Source: Zygnema cylindricum (Eukaryota > Streptophyta > Zygnematophyceae > Zygnematales > Zygnemataceae). From it: DNA of 52,624 bases. The notes beneath the pieces are model-generated. The model did no database searches. It was not told where the DNA came from and saw nothing but the letters and a program-made list of their open reading frames with translations. Positions 36,537 to 45,748 of this stretch are shown in pieces (within the stretch, counting starts at the first letter, position 1; each line of letters starts with the position of its first letter). The position numbers and the translations under genes were made by a program. The stretch is from the NCBI GenBank assembly GCA_037447655.1, contig JBBHKE010002542.1, positions 224,535-277,158 of the forward strand. The letters run 5' to 3'.

Positions 36537-39500
36537 TTATTCAATCGTCCTGTTTTCAATTATAGTTGGTGGTCCTGCAGTTATTACAGTTTCCTCGGCA
36601 ATAGTATCTCTCATGCCTTGTAATCTACACAACGAAGCGGGAATTTTATCAAGAATGGGACAATCTTGGACATGAAAAGTGATCAAAGATGTCATTTGAC
36701 CTAAACACTCCGGCAATTTTCCTAACTCCCACAATGACTGCAATACAAGGTACATTAGCTTAAGCTTACAAATAGAATCGGGGATTGTAACTAGAGAAGT
36801 ACACATAAGAATATCTAATCTCACAAGGTTAGAAAGAAGGCCTAGAGTTTCCGGAAGTTTAGTGATTGTAATACAATTTACAAAAGCAAGTCGTCGCAGT
36901 CGGCTCAAAAGACCGATCTCGTTAGGAATTTCTCGAATTTTTGCACCATTCAAAATTAAAAGCCTCGTTAGGTTTTGTAAGCTTCCAAGAGTATCGGGCA
37001 GAGACTGAGTTTTCCCACAGTCGATATCCAAACGGCGAAGTGAAGACAGAGTGGAAAGGGAGGAAGGCAAAGCTACAACTCCACAATTACGAAGAGTTAA
37101 GACTTTGAGATCGGCCAAAGTGCCGATAGTTGAAGGAAGATACCCGATGTTCGGACCTTCAATAGAAAGTTTCTGAAGCTTCGGTAACGACCCGACAGCT
37201 GTAGGTAACCACGTCATTTCTTCACTTGAAATTTCTAAATTTGATAGATTTGCTAAAGATTGAAGTGATTCGGGCAGGAGACCTAGTGACTTTGTTGCAA
37301 GCTGGAGATCTTCCAGCTCGGTCAGCTCAAAAAAACTTCTCGGAATTGACAACAGCATTGGGCAATTCAAATAAACCTTTCGAAGGGTTCTCAAATTTCC
37401 AATTGTGGACGGAAGTTCTGAAATAAGGTTGGCTGGACCCATTTTCAGAACTTGAAGTGAACTCAATTGACCTAAAGAATCAGGAAGAGATTCAAGTCCT
37501 CCATCAATTTCTAATTCCGTTAACTTTATAAGATTTGAAACTTGTGGCGAAAGCCAATTGACAGAGACACAATCAACCACTCGAAATTTTTTTAGCTCGG
37601 GAAGCAAGTGAAAGATCGAGTCGGGCAGCATCTCAAGATTTTCTCCCTGCACAGTCAACGATGTCAGTGTATTTCTCCAATCACTGAGCCAGAAAATGTC
37701 AGGAACCGCTGCTGAGCTGGCAATCCCTAATTGGAGTTCCTTCAAATGTTGGAGTTTCAAGACAGGTTTCCAGTGCTGAGGTGGCATGTCAAGACAATTG
37801 ACAAGTGTCAGTGCCTCCAGATTGCTGAGCTGGACTAAAGACGAGCTCAGGTTTAATTGGTTCTGCTTGCTCGGTTTACTTAAGCTCTCGATTGCCAGAA
37901 ATCGTAAATTTGTCAAAACACCAATTTGCTTGGAGATTCCATCCATCTGCCACATAGAAAATGAGGAAAAGGAAGAGAAATCGAGGCGTCAAGTGAAGTA
38001 AAACATTTTCCAGTCTGTTATGAACTGTTATAAGCCAGAGTAATTTTATCCTGTCGGCTAACCAAAAAGTGGTGATTGCGACGTCTGTATTTATCGATTG
38101 GGTCAATGTGCCAATAATTATTGTCGTGCCCAATATAATACCGATAATTTTGACTATCGCCAATAATCCAAATTCGAACACGTATGGAAAAGTTACGTTA
38201 AGACATAGCGTGAAAATACAGAAAAATTGCCAAGAGTATTGTAGCGCATGAACAAGTAAATTGAGTTTCAAATTTGTAATTCGTATTGCATGGAATCGGT
38301 TTTGTTTCTTTTGTACAATTTGTTTAGTCATCATTATCAGTTTTTTTTTGTCGATATAATCTGATATACATATCGGTTCCATCATCAGCTACGAATACCC
38401 AAAAAATGGCCTTAACAAAATCCAAAAGTTGTGCACATAAAACTCTATTATAGACTCAATGCTTCTAGTACCTTCAAGTCGATCGATTGTTAGTCACCAT
38501 CAATGTGGTCACACTATTAATGAAATGAGTCTGTTTAACGTTAAAGGTATTATTAGTGTAAATGCAAAATTAGAATGTATAACACTAATCTAGTGTTATA
38601 GACTTGTCAAATCATACTCCTTTTAAAAAAAATTGTTAACACTATTTTATGATTTGCGGACAAAAAAGCCGCGACCGAATTACCATTATTACTCTAATAG
38701 CGATGAGCAATGTAGAGTGGACTCGCATTGCAAACACAATCGTAAAGTTGCTAATAAAATCCACACTATTGGTGATAAAGGGTGGCTAAAATTCAAGCTT
38801 CGCACCTTGAGAACCGACTCGAACGTCAACTTTTCAAGTCCGGTGAGCTTCCAAAATTCCCGTGGAACTTGCCTTATTTCTGCTCCAAAAAGACCAATCT
38901 CTTTCAAGGAAGTCAACTGTCCAATTTCGGAAGGAATGCGATTGAACGCGTACCAATTGAAACCGACAAATCGTTTCAAATAACGGAGTTTCCATAACGA
39001 GGGAGGGACGGGCTTGTCTCCTCCCTCCCACACAATTTCCACGTCTTCCAAAAACTTGCATTGGTGAAAGAGAAGAGTAAATGCGACATCATCGTACGGA
39101 ACGTAAGGACTCTGAGAAAAACACGTAATAACAGAAAAAATAAAAAAAGTTAGGAAAACAGGCAGAGAAAAAACATGAGAGCTGTGCAAATAGGGAGTTG
39201 GAAAAAAAGAAGAAGCAAAAATTAACAAAAGAACAAAGAGAAAGTACAACAAAAAAAAACAGACTTGAAAGAGGTCGTCCTGGCAAGAAGATTGATTATA
39301 GGAATGGAAGACGTTATTTTTCAAACTCCAATTTTTGAGATTTGATTGTCCCCAACTCTTCCCAAATTTCAACATAATATTAAGAATATTCAAACATAAA
39401 AAATGTAGCTCCCCAGAAAATCCACATGTACCCTTTGTACCCAATTTGAAACTAACCCTTTCCAAAATAATCAAAAAATACTCCAAAAACACGAACATAA

Positions 39501-40470
39501 AATCGTATAACCCACAAGAAAACAGCCAAAACGTTCCATTCCCAATTACAGAAGCGACCCCGGTACACCGTGAATCGTTTTTAGAGTCAAGAAAAATTAG
39601 CGTGTGGTTTACATTAGTGGTATTTATTTTAATTCAGTTCTGAATGATGTGGCTAGTTCTCGACCGTTTAAAGAATTGCCTTAACAAAAGAGACGATTGA
39701 TATATACGAGGAGCACAATTTCGGGGCATCGATGTAGAGTCAGTGACGCTAATAACAGTACAAGGTGTACTTGTTTTAAACTTAAACTTTCAGCTTAAAA
39801 TTGATCCCAAACGTAGACCTTTTGACCCAAGTAATTTTTTTTTTTACCCAGTTCCGAAATTTGCCCAACAAAGGTTTAGAAGTTCCTTTATGACCCCAAG
39901 TTAACAAGAAAATTACCCAATTCCAAAAATTCCCCAAATAAAGTCTCCGGAGTTTCTTGCAACATAGCGAAAGAGCACAAAGGACACCGTCCTCGCAATC
40001 GTTCAAACTATGAGAAAAAAGCCGGAGGTTCGCTAAATTCCGGAACCCCTTCAGGCCATTGGCCAATTGCAAAGCTGCCACTTCTTCACCCTCCGATACC
40101 TCCAAGCTCTGTACGGAAAAATCTGCGAGCTGTCGGAACCTCCTGCAAACAAGCTTGAATCTGCACCAATCGGAGATGTCCCCGAGGTTTCCAAGAATCG
40201 CCAGCTGGCACTCGGGAGGAATGTCCTGAAAGTGAGTGGTTTCATGAGGATGGGAGTCTTTTTCCAAAGAAACAAACTGGGCATAAAAAAGTCTGGCTTC
40301 TAATAGGGAAAGAGAGAGAGGGAGAGAACTATATGTATTGTTTTTTTCTGCTGAGCTGTCGGGTTCTAAGTGGTTGATTGGATCCTCCTGGGCCACGTGG
40401 GTTTTGGGACTGTCAGGTGGAAAAATTTTGTCGGTTAGCGGCTCATGGGAAAGGTCTCGAGGACCAGCAC
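36537..40470 (-). CDS. F-box protein with long leucine-rich-repeat domain (5' incomplete)
   Basis: Probable substrate receptor of an SCF ubiquitin ligase: the F-box binds SKP1 and the repeats would bind the target. Exons seen: 40470-39917, 39111-38806, 37946-36537 (TAA); phase 0 at both junctions. The first visible exon starts with two bases of a codon after an AG acceptor, so at least one upstream exon is missing. The F-box is IPPECQLAILGNLGDISDWC then LVCRRFRQLAD. After AMN1-like repeats (CCKKLRRLYLG) come about 20 LRRs of the LPxxIGxLxxLxxL type, the plant intracellular/NLR-like pattern, to the C-terminus. There is no NB-ARC domain or membrane segment. At least 755 residues. A second in-frame donor at 39847 would add 23 residues. 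Intron 2 carries a decayed MITE near 38500-38720. Target unknown. Confidence 0.85.
39566..39767. mobile_element. TA-family MITE (short subtype) in F-box-LRR intron
   Basis: 202 bp with ends CACCGTGAATCGTTTTTAGAGT and GCTAATAACAGTACAAGGTG, TA on each side. It lies in the first visible intron. Confidence 0.8.
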
Positions 40471-40804
40471 CTGCCCAGGAAAATAAAAGTCCACATTAGT
40501 TAGATAAATTCAGATGCGAAATATATATATATGAAAGTCAATTGTTGGCATGAGAACTGATTGGGTTGTCAAGCTTTCATCGATTGTACGGTTAGGGATT
40601 CATTGTGTATTAAATCTGAAAAGACTTTCAATATAAACAAAAAAAACAAAAATCAAAAACAAAAAACTGTCTAACATTCACATCTCTTCATTCAATTTCA
40701 CAGTGGTCCATTCCAATGACCCAAATAAACCTGACTCAAAAAAAAAAGCGGTAAGATAAGAATATTTTAAACATGAAATGCATGCATTGTCCTTCAAGGT
40801 ACAC

Positions 40805-40882
40805 CATAAACCCATAAACCCATAAACCCACAAACCCACAAACCCATAAACCCATAAACCCTTAAACCCTAAACCCTAAACC
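40805..40882. repeat. Degenerate interstitial telomere-like 7-bp repeat
   Basis: Consecutive 7-mers CCCATAA, CCCACAA, CCCATAA, CCCTTAA and CCCTAAA (two exact Arabidopsis-type telomere units at the right end). It lies about 340 bp upstream of the first visible F-box-LRR exon. It may be a short interstitial telomere repeat or a telo-box type promoter element. Confidence 0.8.
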
Positions 40883-41384
40883 ACCAAACCTCTAAAACCC
40901 TGAGTCTTAAATCTGAATCCCGAACTGAAAAAATCCAGTAAAACCCTGAAAAACCACATTACTTCCCTGAAAAACCCCGCCCTAAAAACGACGTTCTACC
41001 CTCGAACCCTAATTTCTACTCCTTCGTCTCAAAGCGCCGCCCTCACACTATACGCCCACAATCTCATGTCTTCTAAAACAACCAGAAACGACAAAGTAAC
41101 TAACCACGTGGCACATCCGGCCAAGCCAGCCCTAGCGAAATTCCCGGGCCGGAAACCAGCGCTCTTTCCGGCCATAGAGGCGGCAGCGGATATGGAGACC
41201 GTACGGACGACGACGCTGCTCCCATGGCGGACAGTACAGCGTACAGTTTATCGTCACTATGACGTTTGCACTACGCGGTTTGTTAAAACGCAGTTACATG
41301 ATATTGGCCTGTATTAAATCATTATTTGTACTTTTTTACTTTTTAAAGTACAATTTTGCACGGTCAGACGTCGTCCGTACTCCA

Positions 41385-41546
41385 CACTATTGAAAACGAG
41401 CATATATTAGAATTAAAAACGCTAATTAAACCTTACCTTAAATAGTATAATGAAAAAATTAGAATCATTTACTCTATTTCATGTGATAGAGTCGAAATTT
41501 CGAGCGACCGAATTAGAGTAATTTACTCTAATTACGATTCGCGGTG
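41385..41546. mobile_element. TA-family MITE, left end decayed
   Basis: Right end CTAATTACGATTCGCGGTG followed by TACTGTAC is clear. The left end is eroded (cacactattgaaa). The body has the repeated TTTACTCTA pattern of the short subtype. Confidence 0.55.
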
Positions 41547-41628
41547 TACTGTACAGATCGGTACAGTACAATAAAGTACAGTGAAGTACAGTACATTACA
41601 GTACAATACAGTGCAGTACATTACAGTA
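41547..41628. repeat. GTACA-rich short repeat between two MITEs
   Basis: About a dozen GTACA/TACAGTAC units in 80 bp (gtacagtacattacagtacaatacagtgcagtacattaca). The unit equals the sequence that borders most TA-family MITEs. Confidence 0.8.
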
Positions 41629-42659
41629 CACCGTGTATCGCTATTACTGTTAATGTTTTTTTCGCCACTTAAAACATCTTTTATCCGTACACACTTGTCG
41701 GATTTTCAATAAGAGACCGCCAATTGGAAGCTGAGAATCTTGCCTTTCAATCGAAACCGTCCGATTGACATTCCGACAAAAGTGTATGGAGAAAAAAAGT
41801 TTTAAGTGGCGAAAAAAACATTAAGGGTACTTTCGCATGTAACCGAAACTTAGTCATGGTACTTTGTTTTTTAGCGAAGATTTTCCGTACATCTTTCAGA
41901 GCATTCGGATGTAAACGCAAATAACTTGTTACTTAAAAAAAGTGACTTACGTATACGTGTACGAAACAATGTGACAGATGAAGTGGTACACAAAATGTGG
42001 CGAAACTTCCACTCGGCTTCAATTTGAGGCGTCTATCCGCACGCTGTACAATTTTTATGACTTCATAATGTCCGTACGCCACATTGTCAACGTGTCGAAA
42101 CCCTAAATTACCTTTCGCTGTCCCACAGTAATGCGGTTTCGTTTTTCGATTTCCCACTTGGCGACAGGTGCTCAATGTTTTTCCTACACCGTATGTGTGA
42201 AGACACGTGTGTTTGAGAGAGATAGCCCCTGTACAGAAATCAGCGCACGGAAAACAGTACGCACATGCTGAAAACGTGTAGTGTGTTTTTTTTTGGTACT
42301 CCGCGCACAAAAATTGTGAAAAACTTCCGACACTTGCGACAGTGTCTTCCTATTCGCTTATCGTATTGGACTTTATTTCAAATCACCTCGCGAGGTGATT
42401 TGATGTAAAGTTTGAACACGTGCTGGAAAGACGCGAAAATGGGTCAAAATGCGTTGTACGACAAATTGCATCGCGCTAGACGACAAACAACTATACATAT
42501 AAAGTTTCAAGGAAACGTAACTTGTACGGTGGTGATTTAAATTTTTCGGTACGGCTACGGATTTTCTATTTTTTTCGAAGTTATGAAGGAAAACGATAGA
42601 AAATAACTGTAACTTTAGCACATGCGAAAGTACCTTAACACCAATTGCGATGCACGGTG
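41629..42659. mobile_element. TA-family MITE split by a TTAA-flanked element
   Basis: Left part 41629-41824 is a long-arm MITE. Its last 25 bp (caccaattgcgatgcacggtg) resume at 42639. Removing 41825-42634 plus one TTAA restores the normal end of the family exactly. Confidence 0.93.
41825..42634. mobile_element. piggyBac-like non-autonomous element
   Basis: 810 bp with ends GGGTACTTTCGCATGT and ACATGCGAAAGTACC, flanked by TTAA (41821-41824 and 42635-42638). TTAA duplication is specific to piggyBac-type transposases. No transposase inside; the longest open frame (126 codons, minus) has no DDD-type domain I recognise. Confidence 0.85.
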
Positions 42660-42816
42660 TACTGTACAGTACACTGTCCTGTACATTTGTCTCCAGCCTG
42701 GCGAAGGGAAGTTAATGTACCCTTTTGCTAGGTCCGGTGATAATTTGCATAGTTCAAAAGTAGGTGACCGTACGCCCATACAATATGCCTATTGTACGCA
42801 AAACATACAATATGCC

Positions 42817-43654
42817 ATAGTTTTTCATAGCGTTTAGTGCGAACGATTCAATCGCGGCGAATTATAAGTAACGAACGCATTGAACGTAATCATTAAAAAT
42901 CAATAATGAATTTTCATCCGTGCACTTACGTACATATAAAACAAAAAAATAGAGATATAGCGTAAACAAAACATAATATTTATATACGTATTACACTCCA
43001 AGCGTAAATCGGAACTGGAATCGGTGAAAATGGTTTCGAGCTACATTTAGGCATTGTACATCCGGGTTCAAATGTTGTAAGGAGCATAATTTTATCAAAT
43101 TCCGTCTAGCCGATGCTATCTATTTTTGTCAAAGTCCGTCTGGCTGATGTTATCAGACAGACAGCCATGGCCGCCTTCTCTCTCTATCTCTCAAATACCA
43201 CACGACTGCAAAAAAATAAAGTAGGTAGGATATAGAGAGGCGCCTTCCTTGCGTTTTAGTTTTCAAGATTCCATGGCGGCTTCTTTCAAAAAAAAATGAA
43301 GAAGACGCCAGTACATTTTTCAAACTTACCACGAGAATATATTGTGACGTTTCAATGTCTCTTTTCGATAAATTTTGTACATTTTCGATTAAATGTCGTA
43401 CAGGTTCCATGATTTTTCTGTTCAGTTCACTGGACAGAAAGTATAATGGCTGAGACGTATCTTTTCCTCAAATTTCGTACAATTTCCGTAAAAAAACGTA
43501 CATTTTACAGAAAATATTGTACTTTCCCCGAAAAATGTCCGTTTAGTTTACCGGACAGAAAGTACATCACGTTTTTTTGCGATTTTTTCAAAAGTCACGA
43601 ATTATACGTTTCAATCGTAAAAATTGAAAAAATCGCACGATTTGAATAACACTG
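42817..43654. mobile_element. Insertion with 9-bp target duplication (Mutator-like?)
   Basis: 838 bp inserted in the hAT-like MITE, flanked by CAATATGCC (42808-42816 and 43655-43663). A 9-bp duplication suggests a Mutator-like element. The ends show no clear inverted repeat, so the class is tentative. Confidence 0.6.
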
Positions 43655-43945
43655 CAATATGCCTTTAAGACCCATATTGTATTGGCCGCAAAATGAAATA
43701 AAATAGTAACAAGGTTGAGTTGCACATCGATCGATAGAGAATTAAACGTCATGTATAAATTTTGAAAAACATTTGGACAAATTTTTTTTTCTGTGATTTT
43801 TGAGGTGTTTTATTTAAACTGTCAAATTTGGACGATCGGACGGTGGTTGATCAAAGTAGCGATCTAAGAAGATCACATGAAAAGCCCATAACACAACTTA
43901 CGATAGGACTTACGTCCGCCGTTTTTTTTTTTTTTCCAGGTTATC

Positions 43946-43953
43946 TTTCCCGC
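43946..43953 (+). promoter_or_regulatory. E2F-type site inside a MITE insertion
   Basis: Perfect TTTCCCGC within the extra segment of hAT-like copy 3, about 1.7 kb upstream of the E2F gene start. It may be chance. Confidence 0.3.
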
Positions 43954-44329
43954 GGAATGTCACTCTACGCTGTGTCAGTTCGCTAAAAAATTTCGTCCGG
44001 CGGCTTGCGCTGTACTTTGATCATGCGTTAGATTCGTACGTTCGTACAAGAGTGTGCACAACGCACACACATACAGTATGCCTACTACGCGAATTTCGTG
44101 CCAAGTTTTCGTGCCAAGCTTCTACCAAAGGCCTAGCATAAAAACGCATACTTTTGAACTATGGTAATTTGTAATGGGTATGCCTGTATGGTGCCACATG
44201 TAACCGATACATTAACGTACCGATGCGGCTCTGCGATGCGCATCAGATTCATAATTTGGCGATTATGTCGAATCCAAAACCTAGCGATATAAAAAAACCA
44301 ACATCACCTTCATCACAGTATTGTGAGCC

Positions 44330-44790
44330 AAAGGTTGCAAACGGTTAACCGAAACCGTAGCCGACCGTTAACCGACCGCCCGCGTCGGATCCGGAACGGA
44401 TTCGGTTGCCAAATTTGGGGAGTCGGGCGTATTCGGGCGGGTGATTCACGAAAAAAAAGAACTAATCGGTTACGGTCGGCAAAGCAAAAAACGAAAAAAA
44501 ATGAAGGTTTGTATTGTCCATACTATCTAAAACTATTGTACTTTGTACTCTTGGTATTGTGGAAGTACTAACATCATTTTGTACTTTGTCGGGTTCGGGC
44601 GGGTACGGTTAGTCGCGAAAACTCAAGATTCGGTTAATTTTTTTTTTCGTAAACGACGGTCGGTTAACGGTTAACAATTTTGGAGCGTGACAAAACTCGG
44701 TCGGGCGTCGGTTACTCAGATTTTGAAAAAATAAAAACGGTCGGTTTCGGATATGAAATTTTTTGACTTTTGCGACCTCTGCCATCCCGT
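44330..44790. repeat. Dispersed repeat R1, second copy
   Basis: Matches both halves of the copy split by the gypsy element (7372-7600 and 16020-16200) but lacks the roughly 700 bp in between, so it is an internally deleted relative. GC-rich ends, poly-A internally, no ORF of note. Confidence 0.7.
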
Positions 44791-44904
44791 ACCGAGTCCC
44801 TCTTCGATCCGAAAATCGGGAATCCTGAAATTTGTGGAAATCGTGTGGTACCGGCCGTGTCGTTTTATTTCTCGCTTTCGGAGGGTTGAGGTACGGACGA
44901 CGTA

Positions 44905-44965
44905 CGGGCATGGCCGAGTGATTAGGCGCGAGTTTCCTCCATGTCAGATTCAAAGTGTCCAGCCA
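44905..44965 (+). other. tRNA-Ser/Leu-like relic
   Basis: GGGCATGGCCGAGTGATTAGGCG is close to the A-box half of a class II tRNA. The B-box (AGATTCAAAGT) is degraded and the acceptor stem is not paired. Read as a SINE head or tRNA fragment, not a working gene. Confidence 0.35.
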
Positions 44966-45559
44966 ATGTGCCAAACAGCTTCACAATCATAATAATACTA
45001 TGTTGTTTCAGACCTGCAACTGCAGCTGTTTTGAAAGGCCATCAGCAGTATAGCCATAGGCTATCGCATGTATGACTCCATGGCTCCATGACTGCAGAGC
45101 CATGCCGCTTTACTGATTGAGGGAATGAAATAACATTGAATGAAAAACGAAAATTGAACGTCTTTAGTCTTTAGTCGATAGAAGGATTGAATGAATGAAT
45201 GAAAGAAAGCAAAAGTATGCGAAGAAAAGGTTAAAGGGAAATGATTAAACGAAAGTAAATTGGAACGGAAATAAGCAGGAAATGGACGGGAATATTGAAA
45301 AAAAAGTGAAGATAAGAGTTTGAGGCGTGAGGCTTCATACAATGAACATTTGGAACATGAAGTGGAATTGAACATTTGGTTCGAAGAATGAGGAAAAATA
45401 GGTAGCAAGTAAATAGAACATGTTAAAGAAATGGAAAGAGGTTAAAATTCAGAAAATATCAGAATATAAACAGAACACGGAAGACGAAAACAGATTACAA
45501 AACGATTTATCAATAGTCTACACAAATTAGACAAATAATAAACTGAGAAAAACGACTTT

Positions 45560-45748
45560 ATGTCCACTGAATTATCAGCATCTGTCAACAAACATTTACC
45601 AACCAAGCTAGTCCAGGTTCTCCTGGCCAGCTATCTCTTATTAATTTCTGAGCCAAAACCAGCAGTATCCAAAAAGGAAAACAAAAATCCATGGCTGGAA
45701 CCGCCTCAGGAAGAAGGCTGTCCCTACGATCTCAGCAGCCTTCTGTAG
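45560..45748 (+). promoter_or_regulatory. Upstream ORF overlapping the E2F start
   Basis: An ATG at 45560 opens 62 codons (MSTELSASVNK... to TAG) in another frame and runs past the E2F ATG at 45691. If transcribed in the leader, it would reduce E2F translation. The transcript start is unknown. Confidence 0.4.

Larger units (their letters stand above)
42748..44163. mobile_element. hAT-like MITE copy 3, enlarged by insertions
   Basis: Ends CATAGTTCAAAAGTAGG and TACTTTTGAACTATG, flanked by ATAATTTG and GTAATTTG (7 of 8 matched). The body matches copies 1 and 2 at 42748-42816 and 43655-43912, separated by an 838-bp insertion. A second extra segment lies at about 43912-44125. Confidence 0.85.
40471..45690. 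other. Spacer between divergent F-box-LRR and E2F genes
   Basis: Holds a telomere-like tract, nested MITEs, a second R1 copy and a tRNA-like relic (listed). On the minus strand, 41240-41110 is GC-rich with an ATG (MGAASSSVRSPYPLPP) and could hold the missing first exon of the F-box-LRR gene; on the plus strand the same stretch reads an 83-codon frame. Neither has supporting domain evidence. A CCACGTGGCA box is at 41104-41113. Confidence 0.4.

Noticed and set aside
37226-38385. Open frames opposite to and beyond the LRR exon
   Set aside because: Antisense shadows, or intron sequence read through past the acceptor at 37947.
40804-40885. CRISPR-like direct repeat
   Set aside because: Seven-base units without spacers, in a eukaryotic context; it is telomere-like.
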